Positions 1-11,520 of a stretch of DNA of 64,000 bases are shown one piece after another; position 1 is the first letter of the stretch; every line of letters begins with the position of its first letter. The notes beneath the pieces are model-generated. The model was not told where the DNA came from. It did not search any database and worked only from the letters and a program-made list of their open reading frames with translations. Made by a program: the position numbers and the translations under genes. The DNA is from Apostichopus japonicus (Eukaryota; Echinodermata; Holothuroidea; Aspidochirotida; Stichopodidae), in assembly GCF_037975245.1 (NCBI RefSeq), contig NC_092574.1:8715713-8779712 (forward strand). The letters run 5' to 3'.

Positions 1-873
1 CCCCCCCCCCCCCCACCACCAATGATCCATTTCAGCACTATCCAACACCATTGACTGCACGTGTACATGTTAAGAGCTATATATATACAAGCCTATACTG
101 GTTGATTGATGTCGATTGAAAAATGAGAACAGTTTACGAGCAGATATATACATCAAGCGTTAAAAGCAAAGGCATGTTTATGGTTTGTGGATTTCAACCA
201 GACCATGTTCTTCAAGAAGATTCACCGTGCTGTGAAAATAAAACCTTTTAGACGCTTTCATGACATATATATTAAAAAAACAGAAGCAAAGTAAGGCAAA
301 CCTGGTCAGTTCTCCGTTCACTTCTCATTATATAAAGCGATAAAACAATGCAACCCGCAACCACGGTGCAAGAACACTTGAGGTTGACCTTCAAATCATT
401 CATTTTATTTGCTTTTAAACTTGTTTTTACAGCAAAAAAAGAAAAGAAAAAGGAGATGAAAATATAAAACAGATTCTGGGAGTAGTGAGTGATGGAAGTA
501 TAGCAACCATAGATTCAAATGGTTGATAAGTAAATTTTGACCCAAGATGTAGGTCACATTCGGTAGTTGCTTCATTTCAAGGAATCAGTGAAGATTCTAT
601 CTATTATAGCAGTGTATTAATTATCAGATTATTGGTTTCGCAGATCCCCCGTCTTACGTGCCAAAAAGAAAGAAAAAAACGAATTCAATAGAAAAAATTT
701 GAATTGGCATTTTGCAGATCAGATGTAAATCAGGTACTTTCATGAAAAAGCAACATGTATACTGTAAGCTTGTCAAATCTTGATTCATAATTTGATTTTC
801 AAGAAACATCAAACAAAATATGTCTGTTTTGAATATAATTTCAATTTTAACACTATTTGTGTCAAAATTTTGC

Positions 874-912
<39 letters not shown>

Positions 913-987
913 GAATTAAAGTGTGTAATTTAAAACAAGATTGCAAAATATCAGGAAAGCCGAGAGTAAGACAACAATATATGAGAG
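1..987. other. Non-coding flank with microsatellites
   Basis: No convincing exon is visible. The window opens in a C-run (1-14) and contains an (AT)n microsatellite at 882-909. Short open frames here have no recognisable domains and no splice-site support. Confidence 0.6.
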
Positions 988-1312
988 AGCTACCATTGAG
1001 AAGACATTCAAGTTACTCGTCCGGAAAGCTCAATGTGACTGTCATGTGATATTCTATAGAGTAAAGGTGTACAGTCAACAACCATAGAAGTATTTATACC
1101 TTAATACTTCCATGCATCAGTTGAGTAGAATATAAAGGTGCTGGCAGTGAACAATTCCTCTGCATTCTAAACCCTATAGCTACCATTGAGAAGACATGTA
1201 CATAGATAGCTTGTCGTCCGGAAGCCTTATGTGATTGTCATGTGATTGACTCGATTAACGTGCGCAGTCAATAGCCATGGAAGTATCACCCTAATACTTC
1301 CATGCATCAGTT
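988..1312. repeat. Direct duplication of a 135-bp segment
   Basis: Two imperfect direct copies, 988-1122 and 1178-1312, have the same length. Both start at AGCTACCATTGAGAAGACAT and both end in ACTTCCATGCATCAGTT, with a 55-bp spacer between them. The middles have diverged by substitutions. I do not recognise the family; it could be a local duplication or two copies of a dispersed repeat. Confidence 0.8.
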
Positions 1313-2785
1313 ATCCTGCTTTAGCATCATCTACCGAAAGTCATCAAGTCTGAGAGCAAACACTCTGCTAAAGTTCCTCTCATTCCTGACATGTTATTAG
1401 ACGAGGAAATCTGCAAGCTAGGGCTTTACAGTATATACAAACTTGGCCAAGTAGCTACATGCAGCCTATAGTATTTCAAAGCAGCTATCAGCTTACACAT
1501 GAACAGAAATATATAGTTTCTGATAGCAAATTTATGATTTGTAGGTGGTATCTACGGAGCTAATCATATCTTGTTTATGAGGTATATATATTTATGAATA
1601 TATACTGTATGTATATTCAGTATGTATTGAAGCAACTGGTGGGTGAATTAAAATCCTCCCAGGATAGTCTGGTCTGTTTGAAATCTTAATGAACCACCTC
1701 GGCAGATTTACACAATCCATCAATACTGTTTATGATCAGAGGGAACGTGATGTGTCTTGCGTCTCCAAGTTAGTATTGCATATATTCAAATTTATTGAAG
1801 GATTGATAGGTGGTCGCCGGGTAAAATCGGATGGCTTATTACTATGTGTCATTTTGTGTACATGTATTTGAACAATCTGAGATTTAATTTTGAACTCCCT
1901 GAGTTATCGTTTTGTATACATTTTGTAGCATTTTATGTGTGAAAATTTATTATTCAACTTTTTGATTCCTGCCAAAGTAGGAAGTAGGAATATACGTACA
2001 GTAATGGTTATTGCATGTGTATGCACTGTGCACTGTGTGTGGCGGTGTAGATCTGTCTTTGCTCGTAGGTGATATAAGTTGCTTGTAAACTCTCTAATTC
2101 AAATAGTATATGGTGGTTCAACTTCATATTTGGTATGTGGATGCAGCATAATTTGTAGAAGGATACTTCTGTTACCTGTGTCTGTAAAAGTCATATGGGG
2201 TCAACGGGAAAATGTTTTTTTTCCATGGCTCGAGAGAACTAAAATAATGTCTAGCACTCTGCAATCAATATTCTGATAAAGTGGCAAAATGTAATATTTG
2301 TCGACTTTCATTGCTGAAATTGTTACATGTACGGGAGAAACTAAAATTACAGTACCTTGCAATTTCAGACGAAATTACAATTTTGGTGTTAAGTATGCAA
2401 AGTCTAATACTGTATAGAAATCTTGTGTGCATTGTTGTACAGTACAATTAACCTACATTGTTTCTATTGAATACATAAAATGTTGCAAGGAATAACTATG
2501 TATATATTGAAGCCTATACCTATACTATGATGTTCTTCTCTTTGGCTAAAATGTCTAGACCCTTAAATTTGAATTGATCAACTTTTGAAGTACTTCGACT
2601 AATCATGAATTTAAGTTAAACCCCGGTATTGTCTACTTCCCCTGTTGGTTTCTTTCTTTCTTCTCTCCATCCCTTGTCTACTAATCCCCTTACATCTATC
2701 TCTTTGTGTTTACCATGCTCATTAACCTGTCTGTATTCTGTGCATGTTTTTGTCCCTTCTGTTACTGTACGTTACTTGTCATTTA
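1313..2785. other. Non-coding stretch, nothing assignable
   Basis: AT-rich sequence with only short, domain-free open frames. About 100 bases before 2786 become pyrimidine-rich, which may be part of the retroelement remnant that carries the hammerhead-like motif. Confidence 0.5.
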
Positions 2786-2824
2786 GCCTTTGAAGAAGAT
2801 CCTGCTAGGATCGAAACGTCAGGC
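2786..2824 (+). ncRNA. Hammerhead-ribozyme-like motif, probably from a Penelope-like element (copy 1)
   Basis: The sequence shows the order of hammerhead parts. A stem I strand GCCT (2786-2789) pairs with AGGC (2821-2824). The core TGAAGA (2791-2796) is followed by a stem II hairpin GATCC/GGATC (2798-2802 and 2808-2812) with loop TGCTA. Then come GAAA (2813-2816) and the short palindromic ACGT plus C (2816-2820), where cleavage would fall. Penelope-like elements are known to carry minimal hammerheads with a tiny stem III. Deviations: the C of CUGANGA is T (2790), and an extra A (2797) precedes stem II. This copy is therefore probably inactive. Confidence 0.5.
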
Positions 2825-3353
2825 CAATTTACTTTTACCCATTCTCTTAATTGTTTTGAGTAATTTAATAAGGCCGAAAGCCCTGTTCACATATAAAAAA
2901 TTAACAAATTGAACATTGCTTGAATCCAGTTTTGAAATGTTTCATAAAGCCGAAATGATAAACAGCTTTTGAGCACCTAACATACCGCCCTGATTGGAGT
3001 AATTAAATACAAACTGTGATCTCATGTTGCATGGTTAAGTTTATAGTAAAAGTAGAAGAAAATAAGTTCCTCTGCTCTCAGGTATTCTGAAGAATATTAT
3101 GAGAATTGTTGAAGAACATATACAAGTGTCTGGTTTGAGGTACAGACTAGATGGTAAAGTAATGACCCTGTTTCATACCATGTGAAGTGGCTCAAATCTC
3201 ATGATATGAGCCATACTTGCTGGCAGTCAACATGTGCACAAAGATACATGGAATACTTTAGTGTCACATATAGCTTTCTATAGCACTTTCTGAGGTGTTT
3301 TTCAGCTTGTTAAGTTACAAGAAAAAGAGAATAATTAAACTACTGGATAGTTG
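2825..3353. other. Non-coding stretch before the 52-bp satellite
   Basis: No exon is recognisable. The first ~80 bases may still belong to the retroelement remnant that ends in the hammerhead-like motif. Confidence 0.5.
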
Positions 3354-4730
3354 CTACACTGTACACCGAGCTAGGTTAGATGTATAAACTGCTAGCTGTA
3401 TATCTTCTCACTGTTCACCCAGCTAGGTTTGAAGTATACACTGCTACAGTAGCTATATATCTTTTCACTGTGCACTGAGCTAGGTTCAATGTATTAACTG
3501 CTAGCTGTGTATATCTTCTCACTGAACACCCAGCTAGGTTCGAAGTATACACTGCTACAGTAGCTATATATCTTCTCACTGTACACGCAGCTAGGTTCGA
3601 TGTATTAATTGCTAGCTGTATCTTCTCACTGTACACGCAGCTACAGTAGGTTCCATGTATACATTGCTAGCATACATCTTCTCACTGTACACGGAGCTAG
3701 GGTCGATATATACACTGCTAGAGATGTATATCTTCTCACTGTACACAGAGCTAGGGTCGATATACACTGCTAGCTGTATATCTTCTCACTGTACACCCAG
3801 CTAGGTTCGATGTATTAACTGCTAGCTGTGTATCTTCTCACTGAACACCCAGCTAGGTTAGATGTATTAACTGCTAGCTGTATATCTTCTCACTGTACAC
3901 CCAGCTAGGTTAGATGTATTAACTGCTAGCTGTGTATTCTTCTCACTGTACACCCAGCTAGGTTAGATGTATTAACTGCTAGCTGTATATCTTCTCACTG
4001 TACACCCAGCTAGGTTAGATGTATTAACTGCTAGCTGTATATCTTCTCACTGTACACCCAGCTAGGTTCGATGTATTAACTGCTAGCTGTGTATTCTTCT
4101 CACTGTACACCCAGCTAGGTTAGATGTATTAACTGCTAGCTGTATATCTTCTCACTGTACACCCAGCTAGGTTAGATGTATTAACTGCTAGCTGTATATC
4201 TTCTCACTGTACACCCAGCTAGGTTAGATGTATTAACTGCTAGCTGTGTATTCTTCTCACTGTACACCCAGCTAGGTTAGATGTATTAACTGCTAGCTGT
4301 ATATCTTCTCACTGTACACCCAGCTAGGTTAGATGTATTAACTGCTAGCTGTATATCTTCTCACTGTACACCCAGCTAGGTTAGATGTATTAACTGCTAG
4401 CTGTATATCTTCTCACTGTACACCCAGCTAGGTTAGATGTATTAACTGCTAGCTGTGTATCTTCTCACTGAACACCCAGCTAGGTTCGAAGTATACACTG
4501 CTAGCTGTATATCTTCTCACTGTACACCCAGCTAGGTTAGATGTATTAACTGCTAGCTGTATATCTTCTCACTGTACACCCAGCTAGGTTAGATGTATTA
4601 ACTGCTAGCTGTGTATCTTCTCACTGAACACCCAGCTAGGTTCGAAGTATACACTGCTAGCTGTATATCTTCTCACTGTACACCCAGCTAGGTTCAATGT
4701 ATTAACTGCTAGCTGTGTATTCTTCTCACT
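3354..4730. repeat. 52-bp tandem satellite, about 26 copies
   Basis: The unit reads CTGCTAGCTGTATATCTTCT followed by CACTGTACACCCAGCTAGGT and TAGATGTATTAA, 52 bp in total. Copies at 3780-4730 are nearly identical. Those at 3354-3780 are more diverged and include small insertions such as ACAGTAG. Common variants are GTTAGATG versus GTTCGAAG or GTTCGATG, and TGTATATC versus TGTGTATC or TGTGTATTC. Central copies are more uniform than edge copies, as expected from unequal crossing-over. No coding role is evident. Confidence 0.95.
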
Positions 4731-6272
4731 ACCTATAGTTTGCCAATTATTTTACTGATACATGCAAGATAGAGTACCAATGATTCTCCCGCAGAGCACT
4801 TGACTGTACTTCTATTAGTATTAGCTAATGTAAACTTGTATTAGTATTATTAACTGTTTTAACTTGTTTAACTAGTTTGTAGATATGATAATACAATATT
4901 GTGATGCATAAATAGATGTATACATGTATTTATCTGCATGAGGTTTTGCAACTGTGCACAGTTGTTTGACAAATCAGGTAATTTTGACTAAAAAATTAGC
5001 AAAGAAAATTAGAAAAAGCTCTGTTTTCAAAGAAATGAGAAATAAGTTAGAAGTACCAGAGAAAAGTAATCCTTGTATGTTTTAGAAGGCGACCTACAAA
5101 GTACAGCTGATGACCTTTATGTTGCTAATTGGTTCAATTGAAAGTATGTTCAAGGTTGTATTTTTACAGCATTGTAAGTTTATCATCTTCTGTAGGACAA
5201 ACTTGATCAAACTAAGACATGTTTGCTATATATGTTTTTCCCACATGATATATGACAGTTTAGTGGAAGTTGTAATGGAATTCTCAAAAACCTATAGCTC
5301 TGCATTAACTGAGAAACTATTAACAATATAACTGTTCAATGGAAACCCTCATTCAGAGAATTTGATTCCTATATATATATATATATATATGCGTTGAATC
5401 TTAAAAGCACCATAAATTTATTCATTTTAAAGTATAACTAAGTCTTAATTGTAAATAATGTTTAGCTGTATAGTTGAAGAAGAATTCACCTTTATTCTTT
5501 TATTACCTGTCTCCTTCACATATGCACTCCAATCTCTACCTGGTCTATAACAAATGGTAACACATTTGGACTTTGCCCCAAAAAGTGACCCTATTCCTGT
5601 TCAGTGCCCTCTTGAACTCCTTTACAAGTCCACGTACCATTCCGCAAGCTTATGGCACCCTTTTGCCGGCTGGATTCTCAACCGTTCAAATAAGTACCTT
5701 CTAGAGTTCTATGTGAGGGTTTCTGATTTCGAAAGATAAGCCTTCATCTCTTCACCTACTATGAGTACTGAATAAGTATCCTTGAAGTTTTCTGGGTTTT
5801 TAATGAGTGGAGTGTTCTTTTATAGTCATATGTAGTTACGCCCACAACCTTTCTCTACAGTACTATGTCTGTCTGCGTGTGTGAGTGAGTGTATACGTAC
5901 CAGTTGCACGAAAGGGAAATTTGACACCAGTGGTGAAATAATGTATTGGCAAGAGTTGATCAGATTGTAGCTACTGTAATAAATTTTGGAGCCAGATAGG
6001 GAGTTTGCTCTGACATATTGCAACAAGTTTTCTCATTTTACAGCTCGGTAAACTAGGAAGCAACAGCAGTGCCGTTTATTGGACATGCTGTGTATAAATC
6101 GGAGTCTGTACTGATATTATAAGTATTTACAATCTGACTCAGTCACTTTGATTTGTACTCATAGTCATGTACTCATGGCGTTTTGAACAGTTGTATAGGA
6201 TAAATTACTTCATTCTTCTCTCACATGATGGCTCCTATACATGATACAATCTCCGACCTACTGTATATATTC

Positions 6273-6455
6273 TAGCCTACAAACAGGTAACATTCTTGCA
6301 CTGCACCCCCCAATGACCCTCTCTAAGGTCATTGCCCTCTTCCTTCCAAATCTACCATTGATATTTACCCTAGCCTACAAGCAGGTTACATTCTTGCACT
6401 GCACCCCCCAATGACCCTCTCTAAGGTCATTGCCCTCTTCCAAATATACCATTTT
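6273..6455. repeat. Two-copy tandem duplication, 98-bp period
   Basis: TAGCCTACAAACAGGTAACA at 6273 recurs at 6371 with two substitutions. The block that follows (GCACTGCACCCCCCAATGAC onward to GTCATTGCCCTCTTCC) is identical in both copies. Inside each copy AATGACC and GGTCATT can pair as a small hairpin. Confidence 0.85.
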
Positions 6456-8398
6456 TTTTTGGACCGGCAAATTTCATCCATTTCAATGCCCTCGTCAGTT
6501 GGAGTTTTTGGTACCATAGGTCCCCTTGATCATCCAACATATCAAATGTTGGATGAGAATCCTCGAAAATTGCATGTGTTTTGAAGGTGTATTTTGAATA
6601 TTTCTTTAGGAACTATAGGGGATATTATTTACTCGTACAAGTGCTAAGTCAAGAACCTTTTACATTAATACTGAAACTCAGCCCAAAGGAAATTCTTGTT
6701 GTACTCAAAGGAAATTCATCTTGTATTCATGCTTTATTACTCATCTACTACAGCTCCCAAGTCTGGTTTAAATCACCACCAATGTTAATCTATCTCAAAG
6801 GGTGGCTCTGTGGAGTGTTGTTATTACCTTTATGCTGTCCAATTATATTCCGTTCAGCATCTCTTACAGTATAACAAGGTTTTATTGCGGCAGCAGCATT
6901 TGATGTCTCGACTCTATCTTCCATTGGTTTCAAGATTGCCGACTGAGTAAATTCTACTCGCTTTATATTGTCGGGTGGAATAAATTTGATGGCCTAATTT
7001 AATAACTTTGTCTGATCTGAAAAGTATATGAGCAAGATTTATTGAACAAATGTAGTTTAATCAGATATTATTTGATTCTCAGCTAGGATTGCTCTTTTCA
7101 TGTTCATAGTAAACCTTTTACAAGTAATTTGGTTTTAGTTGTTAATTTGAAATTTGATCTGACAGGCGGACATGTTAGTTCTGCTTGTAGATTGTCATCT
7201 GAGCAAATTTACTTGGAAATGATCCATTTATGGTACTAGGAGAATAGCAATTATGCAATTGAAACTTGTTGTTAGTAATTGTCTGAAGAGTGTTAAGTGT
7301 TAAGTTTGTTGGCTACTGTATAAACCCCCAAATAACCTGTCATAGAAGATGCATTGAATACATAAGATCTTTCAGTAACAAATTGAACTTAACTATGTAC
7401 ATTGTATACTGTAAACGTGGATATATATATATATATATATATATATTTGTACATACATGTATATGTATATCTATCTAGAGATATGACCGTTAGGCTTTAA
7501 TAAATGAAAGAATGTATCCTATAGAAAGTGCATGAACAAAAGAGCACACTTCCTACTCATATATGTCCTTCACATATACTGTATATATCCTTCACATATA
7601 AGAACGATTCCTATGGATATTTCCTAGAGAGGGTGTGGATAATTGGGTGCCAAACAGTTGCCCATGAAGGATATGTAAGACATAGTATCAGGCTGCAGAA
7701 TGATAAAGCTTGTAATTATGTTGATTACTGAAGTTTTAGCCTTTTGTTTTTCTGCCAAAGAGAAATACCAAGAGATGAAAAGAGTAAGAAAAAAATGGAT
7801 TAGACATCTTAAATTCGTGTTTGTACATTCTTGCTTTCATAATTTGGTAATAATTAGGTTAATTTTTTTAGTGTCAAGTTTTGTATTGCTGTTGTAGATC
7901 GAATAGAAACAACTGTCACATGTAGAATGCAATACATCTTTCAGCAGATAAACTTAATTCTGTACAGTAGAGATGAGAGAGGTACCCCATGATGGATGTG
8001 TTGTAAGACATGTCACTATTCCATTAAGCTTGAAGATCAAGTGAATATTCTATGGCTTTATTCAAGTTTCAGCATTTACTTTTTGTTTCTGCCACAGAAG
8101 AAGAATTAGTGATATGCGGAAAGAACATTGTCATAAAAATAATAATCAGAAAGTGGAAGAGGTATAGGTTAGTAGAGCCCTCACTGTGCAATGACCTACA
8201 GTATTGGCCTCGTAGTCTTGACGATATATTTATCTCAGAATCATGGCTTTTTCTGGCTGTTACTTTCTACCCAATCTCTTGATGTCATAAAGAAAAGGAA
8301 GAAACCTTTGAACAAGGCATTGATAACTATAATACTGTCAGCTGAAATACAAAATTACGAGTGTTTGCAGGCATGACTTTCTCTTTAAGTTAGTTCTA

Positions 8399-8590
8399 GT
8401 GAGGGGTCGTGGCAGTGCATATCTATCGTCCGTAATCTCTACGGGAGAGAAAAGCATGTTTCTCAGAGATAATGGAGGAAGAACGAACCTGCCTCTCCTC
8501 GCTGCTAATGAGATCAGCAAACCTCGGGCAATTTCTCGGAAATCTCGTCACACATATGACGGGGACAGCGGCAGGCGGCGTTGTTGATTA
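8399..8590 (+). other. GC- and CpG-richer block, possible non-coding exon or promoter
   Basis: Base composition changes from AT-rich flanks to a CpG-containing block that is open for about 62 codons (8399-8587, Arg/Ser-rich translation ending in a GRRRC-like tail). I recognise no domain and no clear acceptor/donor pair. It could be a 5' UTR exon or promoter of the downstream TRMT9B-like gene, or an old repeat. Confidence 0.25.
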
Positions 8591-9966
8591 ACTTGGTCTG
8601 AATAAAAATGAGGGTTGGGATTACAGGCAATTTCACTGAAAATACATTGGTGGACTGGAGGTACTTCTTGGCTTATTTTTGTAAAGGAAATGTATCGCCA
8701 TAAGGAATTAAGTCAGGATGAGAGAGTGTTTACAGCACGTAGCTGATATAGATGGATAAAATTTGCGGATCAAACTCAGTGAGTTTTATATATATGGATC
8801 TCACGGAATATGCCAAAATATTTTCCTCGGAGGGGATTGTAAATTGCTACGAAAGCTCAGAAATTACCACTTTTCTCAGCTGTTTTACGTTAGCCTACTA
8901 AATTAGCATAGCGCAATGGTTCAGTGTGGCAATAATAGCTACAATATTGAAATCTCATTTTGTATCAAATGTAAAAGATTTCTTTTGAAATTTCTTGCGA
9001 ATATTTTACTCCTGTTCAACGATGTCAGTAACATAACTTCAATAAAAACTCTATACACTGCACTAGAAAGAAGCACACTTGTCAACTTTTATTGTGGTTC
9101 TGATTATCTCAATCATGGCGACACTATATAACGAAAGAATCGAAATCCAATTTAATGGAAAATGGGTGAAATTTACATTTATCACGAGCCATACATATGA
9201 GTATTATTAGAGACAGAACATATCATGCCAGTGACATAAAGTTTCTTCTTATCAGTAATCAACAGTGTCTTCGGGCAACAGTTTCACTTTACTCTGTTCA
9301 TCCTTATAATGTGTTAACTTTTGTATGGAATGGTTCGGAAATTGGAACACGATCGAACTGAGCGGCGACCCAGAAGTGGGTCATAGGAGCCACAGAGCTA
9401 CAAAATGTTTACCATCTTTTGTAGGTGATAGGTTGATTGTTCAAGGTTTGACCGAGACAGGTCAGTCACTGGTAAATACCCCTACTTTTCTTTGTGGGAG
9501 GGGGAGGGGGAGGGAGAGGAGAATCTAACAACTTTAAGAATTGTCTCAGATTGTTACCTATTATACAGGTGAACTCAGTATTATGATATTATGTTGGTGT
9601 ACCATCAAATTTTGGAAGTGACCATACCAGCTTTCGGCTACAAATTTTGATACCTAGGACCTTCTCTCATGAGCCACGACCCAGACCCCCACCCCTCAGA
9701 ATGCATGGAAGTTATCTTGGGACAACAGACTTGATGTTACAAATTCAATTTAATCGATACCTCTTGGCAAGTCACAAAAAATGTAGATAAAATTCTGACA
9801 TCTTCAAAAGAATGTCATTGGCTGGCGCTGCATAGTTTTTGATGGTCTGTAGGTTTTCAATGGCCGTCCTCGACCAGAACATATTTTAGCCGCTAAATAT
9901 TCATATCAGAAATTTATGTTGGTCCTCATTATACAGTGGTTGAAGTTTAACAATTATAGTGGCACT

Positions 9967-10349
9967 TTAAAGGGTGTGAAGACTCGCGCAAAAAAAAACT
10001 AGGTCTAATGCCGGTAGTTTGACCTAGTTTCGAATGAGGTGTAACAGAAGTGTTAAACACCACCATCTATCCCAGAAAATACACACACAGCTTGCTACCG
10101 TTGGTAATTAGACACTAGTGTACAGTCAGTACGTACAGCTGCGGTCAATACCCACAGCACAGTATACAAACGATACAGCTATGGACATCTCTGGTCCAGC
10201 TAAAGATAACAATTGTTATCTTAAGGTATCACGTTTCATTACTGTCTGCATTTTGTAGCGACACGAACAATACGTCACTCGCAAGCAACAGAAAGTTAAC
10301 TTTTTCAGATTGCCGCACACAGTTTGTGGCGAGTCTTCAATGCCTTTAA
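9967..10349. mobile_element. TTAA-flanked inverted-repeat element (MITE), copy 1, intact
   Basis: Element body 9971-10345 (375 bp) is flanked on both sides by TTAA (9967-9970 and 10346-10349). The left end AGGGTGTGAAGACTCGC matches the reverse complement of the right end, AGGCATTGAAGACTCGC, at 13 of 17 positions. The interior has no coding capacity. A TTAA target duplication is the hallmark of piggyBac-type insertion, so this is probably a non-autonomous piggyBac-like element. Related copies lie at 27709-28074 and from 60705. Confidence 0.8.
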
Positions 10350-11224
10350 CATGAATGGACAGTGATCCCTTGATTTATGCAATAAATGCTGACAATTGTA
10401 TACAGCCTTGCTGTTGTTATTTGATATTGCATTTTATAGAGCTTACAGCTTTCAAAACTGTATTTAGTTGTGAATCGATGCAGCAAAAACAAATATTAGT
10501 TTTTCTTGTATTTGTATTTGCTCGGTGACATCTGTCTGTGTTTGAATCTGTATAGGAAGACAGGGAATTTGAAAATATACTTGTGAACGGATAACAAGTT
10601 TTGGATAGACAGCATTGAATGAATGGCATACATGTTGGTTATATATACGACATGACTGTGTGGTTTGTAGTATTTGTGTCATACCAGGGAGTTCCATAAA
10701 CAATCCCTGCTCATACTACTACATGCCTCTAAATATATCTTTAATAGATAAGCTCAATTACCAAAAAACATTAGACGAGAAGGCTGTCGGATGGTGTAGC
10801 TACGAAAGCTAGATGGCAATTAAAAAAAATTATTGCAGAGCTTTTTGCCCTCTTTTACTGGACAAATTGGAACAGATCCTGATTAGCTAACCTACATTGG
10901 TAGCCAAGCAGAACTTAGTAAATATTAGCATTTTAGCTGTACCCTTTCCTTTATAATATCATCCTATTAATCTTGCTCTCTGTAGATCATCAAAGTTACA
11001 TGTTTTGCATTATGTTTCATCCATCAGAATTTTGTCCTTTTCATTTTGGGTGACATGTTTTTAGTTTTATTCTTAATTTTTCTTGACACCACTGTATTAT
11101 CTGGTTGAAATAATTAATATCCATTACAGACATATCTCTGATACATAAAACCAATTTAAGTTTAGAGCTTTCAATCAAATGAGTTAATATTAACGATGGC
11201 AGTATTTTTTCTTCATTACGATAG
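10350..11224. other. Non-coding sequence upstream of the first recognisable TRMT9B exon
   Basis: No domain is recognisable. The last ~20 bases (pyrimidine-rich, ending ATTACGATAG) form the acceptor of the exon at 11225, so at least the right part is intronic. Confidence 0.6.
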
Positions 11225-11520
11225 GATGTGGTAGTGGCAAATATCTGAATATCAACAAGGATATCCACATGATCGGTTCAGACTGTTGCTGCAGACTTGC
11301 GGATATATCCCGTGCTCGAGGTCACGAGGTCATGGTATGTGACAACCTGAGCCTACCCTACAGGGACAACTGTTTTGATGCTGTCATTTCCATTGCCGTC
11401 ATCCACCATTTTGCAACTGCGGAGAGAAGAATACAGGCTCTCCAAGAACTTGCGAGAATATGCCGTCCTGGTGGTCTGTTAATGATATATGTCTGGGCGA
11501 TGGAACAAAAACACAGAAAG
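11225..11520 (+). CDS. TRMT9B: TRMT9B-like exon: methyltransferase core
   Basis: The acceptor ATTACGATAG ends at 11224. The exon begins with two bases completing the Gly of the G-C-G-S-G motif, so the preceding exon must end after one codon base. The donor GTGAGAGT starts at 11521, after the residues E-Q-K-H-R-K, in phase 0. The exon encodes the Rossmann-fold SAM-binding core with motif I and the downstream acidic and HH motifs. Confidence 0.93.

Larger units (their letters stand above)
4731..9966. other. Long non-coding stretch
   Basis: No exon can be supported. It contains (AT)n runs at 5371-5390 and 7421-7446, a 98-bp-period duplication (6273-6455), a 10-bp perfect hairpin at 6531-6555 and a GC-richer block (8399-8590). 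Two loosely similar segments near 7661-7760 and 7986-8090 suggest an old duplication. The missing 5' exon of the TRMT9B-like gene could lie here or further left, but I found no sequence encoding the expected N-terminal region ending in DIG. Confidence 0.5.

Noticed and set aside
3354-4730. GGTTCGA in the 52-bp satellite as a tRNA B-box / tRNA cluster
   Set aside because: No A-box, acceptor stem or anticodon arm can be placed around it, and many units lack the motif (GTTAGATG).
6531-6555. 10-bp perfect hairpin CATCCAACAT/ATGTTGGATG
   Set aside because: Short, isolated and AT-rich, with no flanking feature to give it a role.
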